Positions 4,031 through 5,202 of a DNA stretch of 5,202 nucleotides are shown here, piece after piece. The position numbers and the translations under genes are program-made. Below the pieces are notes generated by a model, which worked only from the letters and a program-made list of their open reading frames with translations, was not told where the DNA came from and did not search any database. Source of the DNA: CAZOWW01 sp964583765 (GTDB lineage: Bacteria > Actinomycetota > Actinomycetes > Actinomycetales > Kineosporiaceae); NCBI GenBank assembly GCA_964583765.1, contig CAZOWW010000219.1, forward strand, positions 1-5,202, given 5' to 3'. Position 1 is the stretch's first letter; each line of letters begins with the position of its first letter.

Positions 4031-5202
4031 ATGGGACTACGTCTGAGTCCGAGAATACGGCGGTTAATCACGGGGGTCTCCGCTATTGCGGCGACCTCGA
4101 CCGGCGTGGCTGTTGTGACCGCGTCACCAGCAGCTGCGTCGGTCTCTTGTAGTGTGCAGTATCAGTCGAACGACTGGCCGGGTGGCATGTCGGTCAACCT
4201 CGTCGTGAGAAATCTCGGGGATGCCTGGTCTGACTGGAACCTGGGGTTCACGTTCGGGGACGCGGGTCAGAAGGTGACGCAGGGCTGGTCGGCGAACTGG
4301 ACGCAGAGCGGGCAGAACGTCACCGCCACGAGCATGTCGTGGAATGGTGCGGTCGCCAACGGCGGAGCCGCGTACATCGGCTTCAACGGGAGTTGGAGCA
4401 GCAGCGACCCGGTGCCGACATCGTTCTCGATCAATGGGGTGACCTGCGGCGGGACGCAGTCGACGACGAGCACGACCGCAGCGACGAGCACGACCGCAGC
4501 GACGAGCACGACCGCAGCGACGAGCACGACGGCGACGACGAGCACGACGGCGACGACGAGCACGACTACGACGACCACGACCAGTGGGACGGCGGGGACG
4601 TACACGCAGGCGTTCCTGGATCTGTATGCGAAGATCCACAGTTCGTCGAGTGGGTACTTCAGTGCGGACGGTGTGCCGTACCACTCGGTGGAGACGTTGA
4701 TGGTCGAGGCTCCGGATCAGGGGCATGAGACGACGTCGGAGGCGTTCAGCTACTACCTGTGGTTGGAGGCCGAGTACGGGCGGATCAAGGGTGATTGGGC
4801 GCCGTTCAACACGGCGTGGAACACCCTGGAGAAGTACATGATCCCGGGGAACAACGGGACCGCGTTCACCATCAGCAACTACAACGCTTCGCATCCGGCG
4901 GACTATGCGCCCTCGGCGGACCAGCCGAGTGGGTATCCGGTCAGCAGGGACACGGGTGTGACTCCGGGTCAGGACCCGCTGCACGCCGAGCTTGTCTCGA
5001 CGTACGGCAACACGCAGATGTACTCGATGGCGTGGCTGATGGACGTGGACAACGTCTACGGCTTCGGTGAGTGCGGTGACGGTACGAGCAAGAACGTTCT
5101 GATCAACTCCTATGAGCGTGGTTCGCAGGAGTCGGTGTGGGAGACCGTTCCGCATCCGGAGTGCGAGTCGTTCACCTACGGTGCCGGGAGCACGGGCGGG
5201 TA
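4031..5202 (+). CDS. Secreted CBM2-GH48 cellulase (cellobiohydrolase), 5' part
   Basis: The first 390 residues of a secreted processive cellulase; the gene runs off the window. Residues 1-36 form a signal peptide (Arg-rich start PRIRR, hydrophobic core, cleavage after SPAAA). Residues 40-139 are a family 2 cellulose-binding module bounded by Cys 40 and Cys 139, with Trp 49, 86 and 104 at the positions of the cellulose-binding tryptophans. A Thr/Ser/Ala linker spans about 142-187. GH48 begins near 190 (TQAFLDLYAKIH) and includes VETLMVEAPDQGHETTSEAF at 220-239, where Glu 237 matches the catalytic acid (Glu55 in Clostridium Cel48F) and Glu 226 the nearby Glu44. GH48 domains are about 620-640 residues, so roughly a third is present. 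The family is known to release cellobiose, processing chains from the reducing end. The CBM2-first order resembles Thermobifida Cel48A. No neighbouring cellulase gene is visible in the window. Confidence 0.96.
   Translation, partial: MGLRLSPRIRRLITGVSAIAATSTGVAVVTASPAAASVSCSVQYQSNDWPGGMSVNLVVRNLGDAWSDWNLGFTFGDAGQKVTQGWSANWTQSGQNVTATSMSWNGAVANGGAAYIGFNGSWSSSDPVPTSFSINGVTCGGTQSTTSTTAATSTTAATSTTAATSTTATTSTTATTSTTTTTTTSGTAGTYTQAFLDLYAKIHSSSSGYFSADGVPYHSVETLMVEAPDQGHETTSEAFSYYLWLEAEYGRIKGDWAPFNTAWNTLEKYMIPGNNGTAFTISNYNASHPADYAPSADQPSGYPVSRDTGVTPGQDPLHAELVSTYGNTQMYSMAWLMDVDNVYGFGECGDGTSKNVLINSYERGSQESVWETVPHPECESFTYGAGSTGG
4466..4573 (+). repeat. Six 18-bp tandem repeats encoding the cellulase linker
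   Basis: Six in-frame copies of an 18-bp unit (first form ACGAGCACGACCGCAGCG) encode TSTTAA three times, TSTTAT twice and TSTTTT once, residues 146-181. The first three units are identical and the later ones differ by a few bases. The product is a flexible, probably O-glycosylated linker between the CBM2 and GH48 domains. Gain or loss of a unit would change linker length without breaking the frame. Confidence 0.93.

Noticed and set aside
4021..4152. ATG 4021 as an alternative start overlapping the cellulase
   Set aside because: The AGGAG is only 1 bp away and the frame gives a short protein without features, while ATG 4031 has proper spacing and a signal peptide.
4466..4573. Regular short repeats resembling a CRISPR array
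   Set aside because: The units are 18 bp, directly adjacent with no spacers, and encode a Thr/Ser/Ala linker in frame.
4124..5155. Minus-strand open frame of 343 codons, very Arg-rich, with repeated RRCGRA units
   Set aside because: It is antisense to the CBM2-GH48 gene, and the Arg repeats are the complement of the linker repeats.

Overview
The window looks like chromosomal DNA of a high-GC, cellulose-degrading actinobacterium. The evidence is strong G/C third-position bias, a secreted CBM2-GH48 cellulase with a Thr/Ser/Ala linker, an actinobacterial-style LysM tail, and IS701- and IS5-type transposase sequences of the kind common in Actinomycetota. No genus can be assigned from the sequence alone.

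Layout, left to right. (1) Positions 3-302, minus strand: the last part of a LysM-domain protein. (2) 302-436, plus strand: the C-terminal end of an IS5-type (DDE_Tnp_4) transposase, fused directly to the LysM fragment, so the LysM gene has lost its 5' part. (3) 444-1649, minus strand: a six-helix membrane diguanylate cyclase with intact GGEEF and RxxD sites; its stop lies 7 bp from the stop of the IS5 remnant. (4) 1710-3285: a full-length IS701-like element bounded by 18-bp perfect inverted repeats that end in GTAC. Its transposase has two oddities: Gly where the second catalytic Asp is expected, and a conserved C-terminus that lies in the -1 frame. A G GGA AAC heptamer in exactly the right phase sits before the switch. 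(5) 3283-3406: the C-terminal stub and right end of a second IS701-like element. (6) 3422-3574: a MITE-like, apparently non-coding element of about 150 bp with the same type of ends. (7) 3575-4030: about 450 bp without a convincing gene, partly AT-rich, with one dyad that could be an operator. (8) 4031 to the end: the 5' two-fifths or so of a secreted CBM2-linker-GH48 cellulase.

The only complete functional gene outside mobile DNA is the diguanylate cyclase. The cellulase is intact as far as it goes but runs off the window. There is no evident operon: the two genes are divergent and separated by about 2.4 kb of transposon debris. I see no defence, CRISPR, biosynthetic or RNA-gene system. The most interesting material is the family of GTAC-ended elements (full IS, stub and MITE) and the possible programmed -1 frameshift in the IS701-like transposase.
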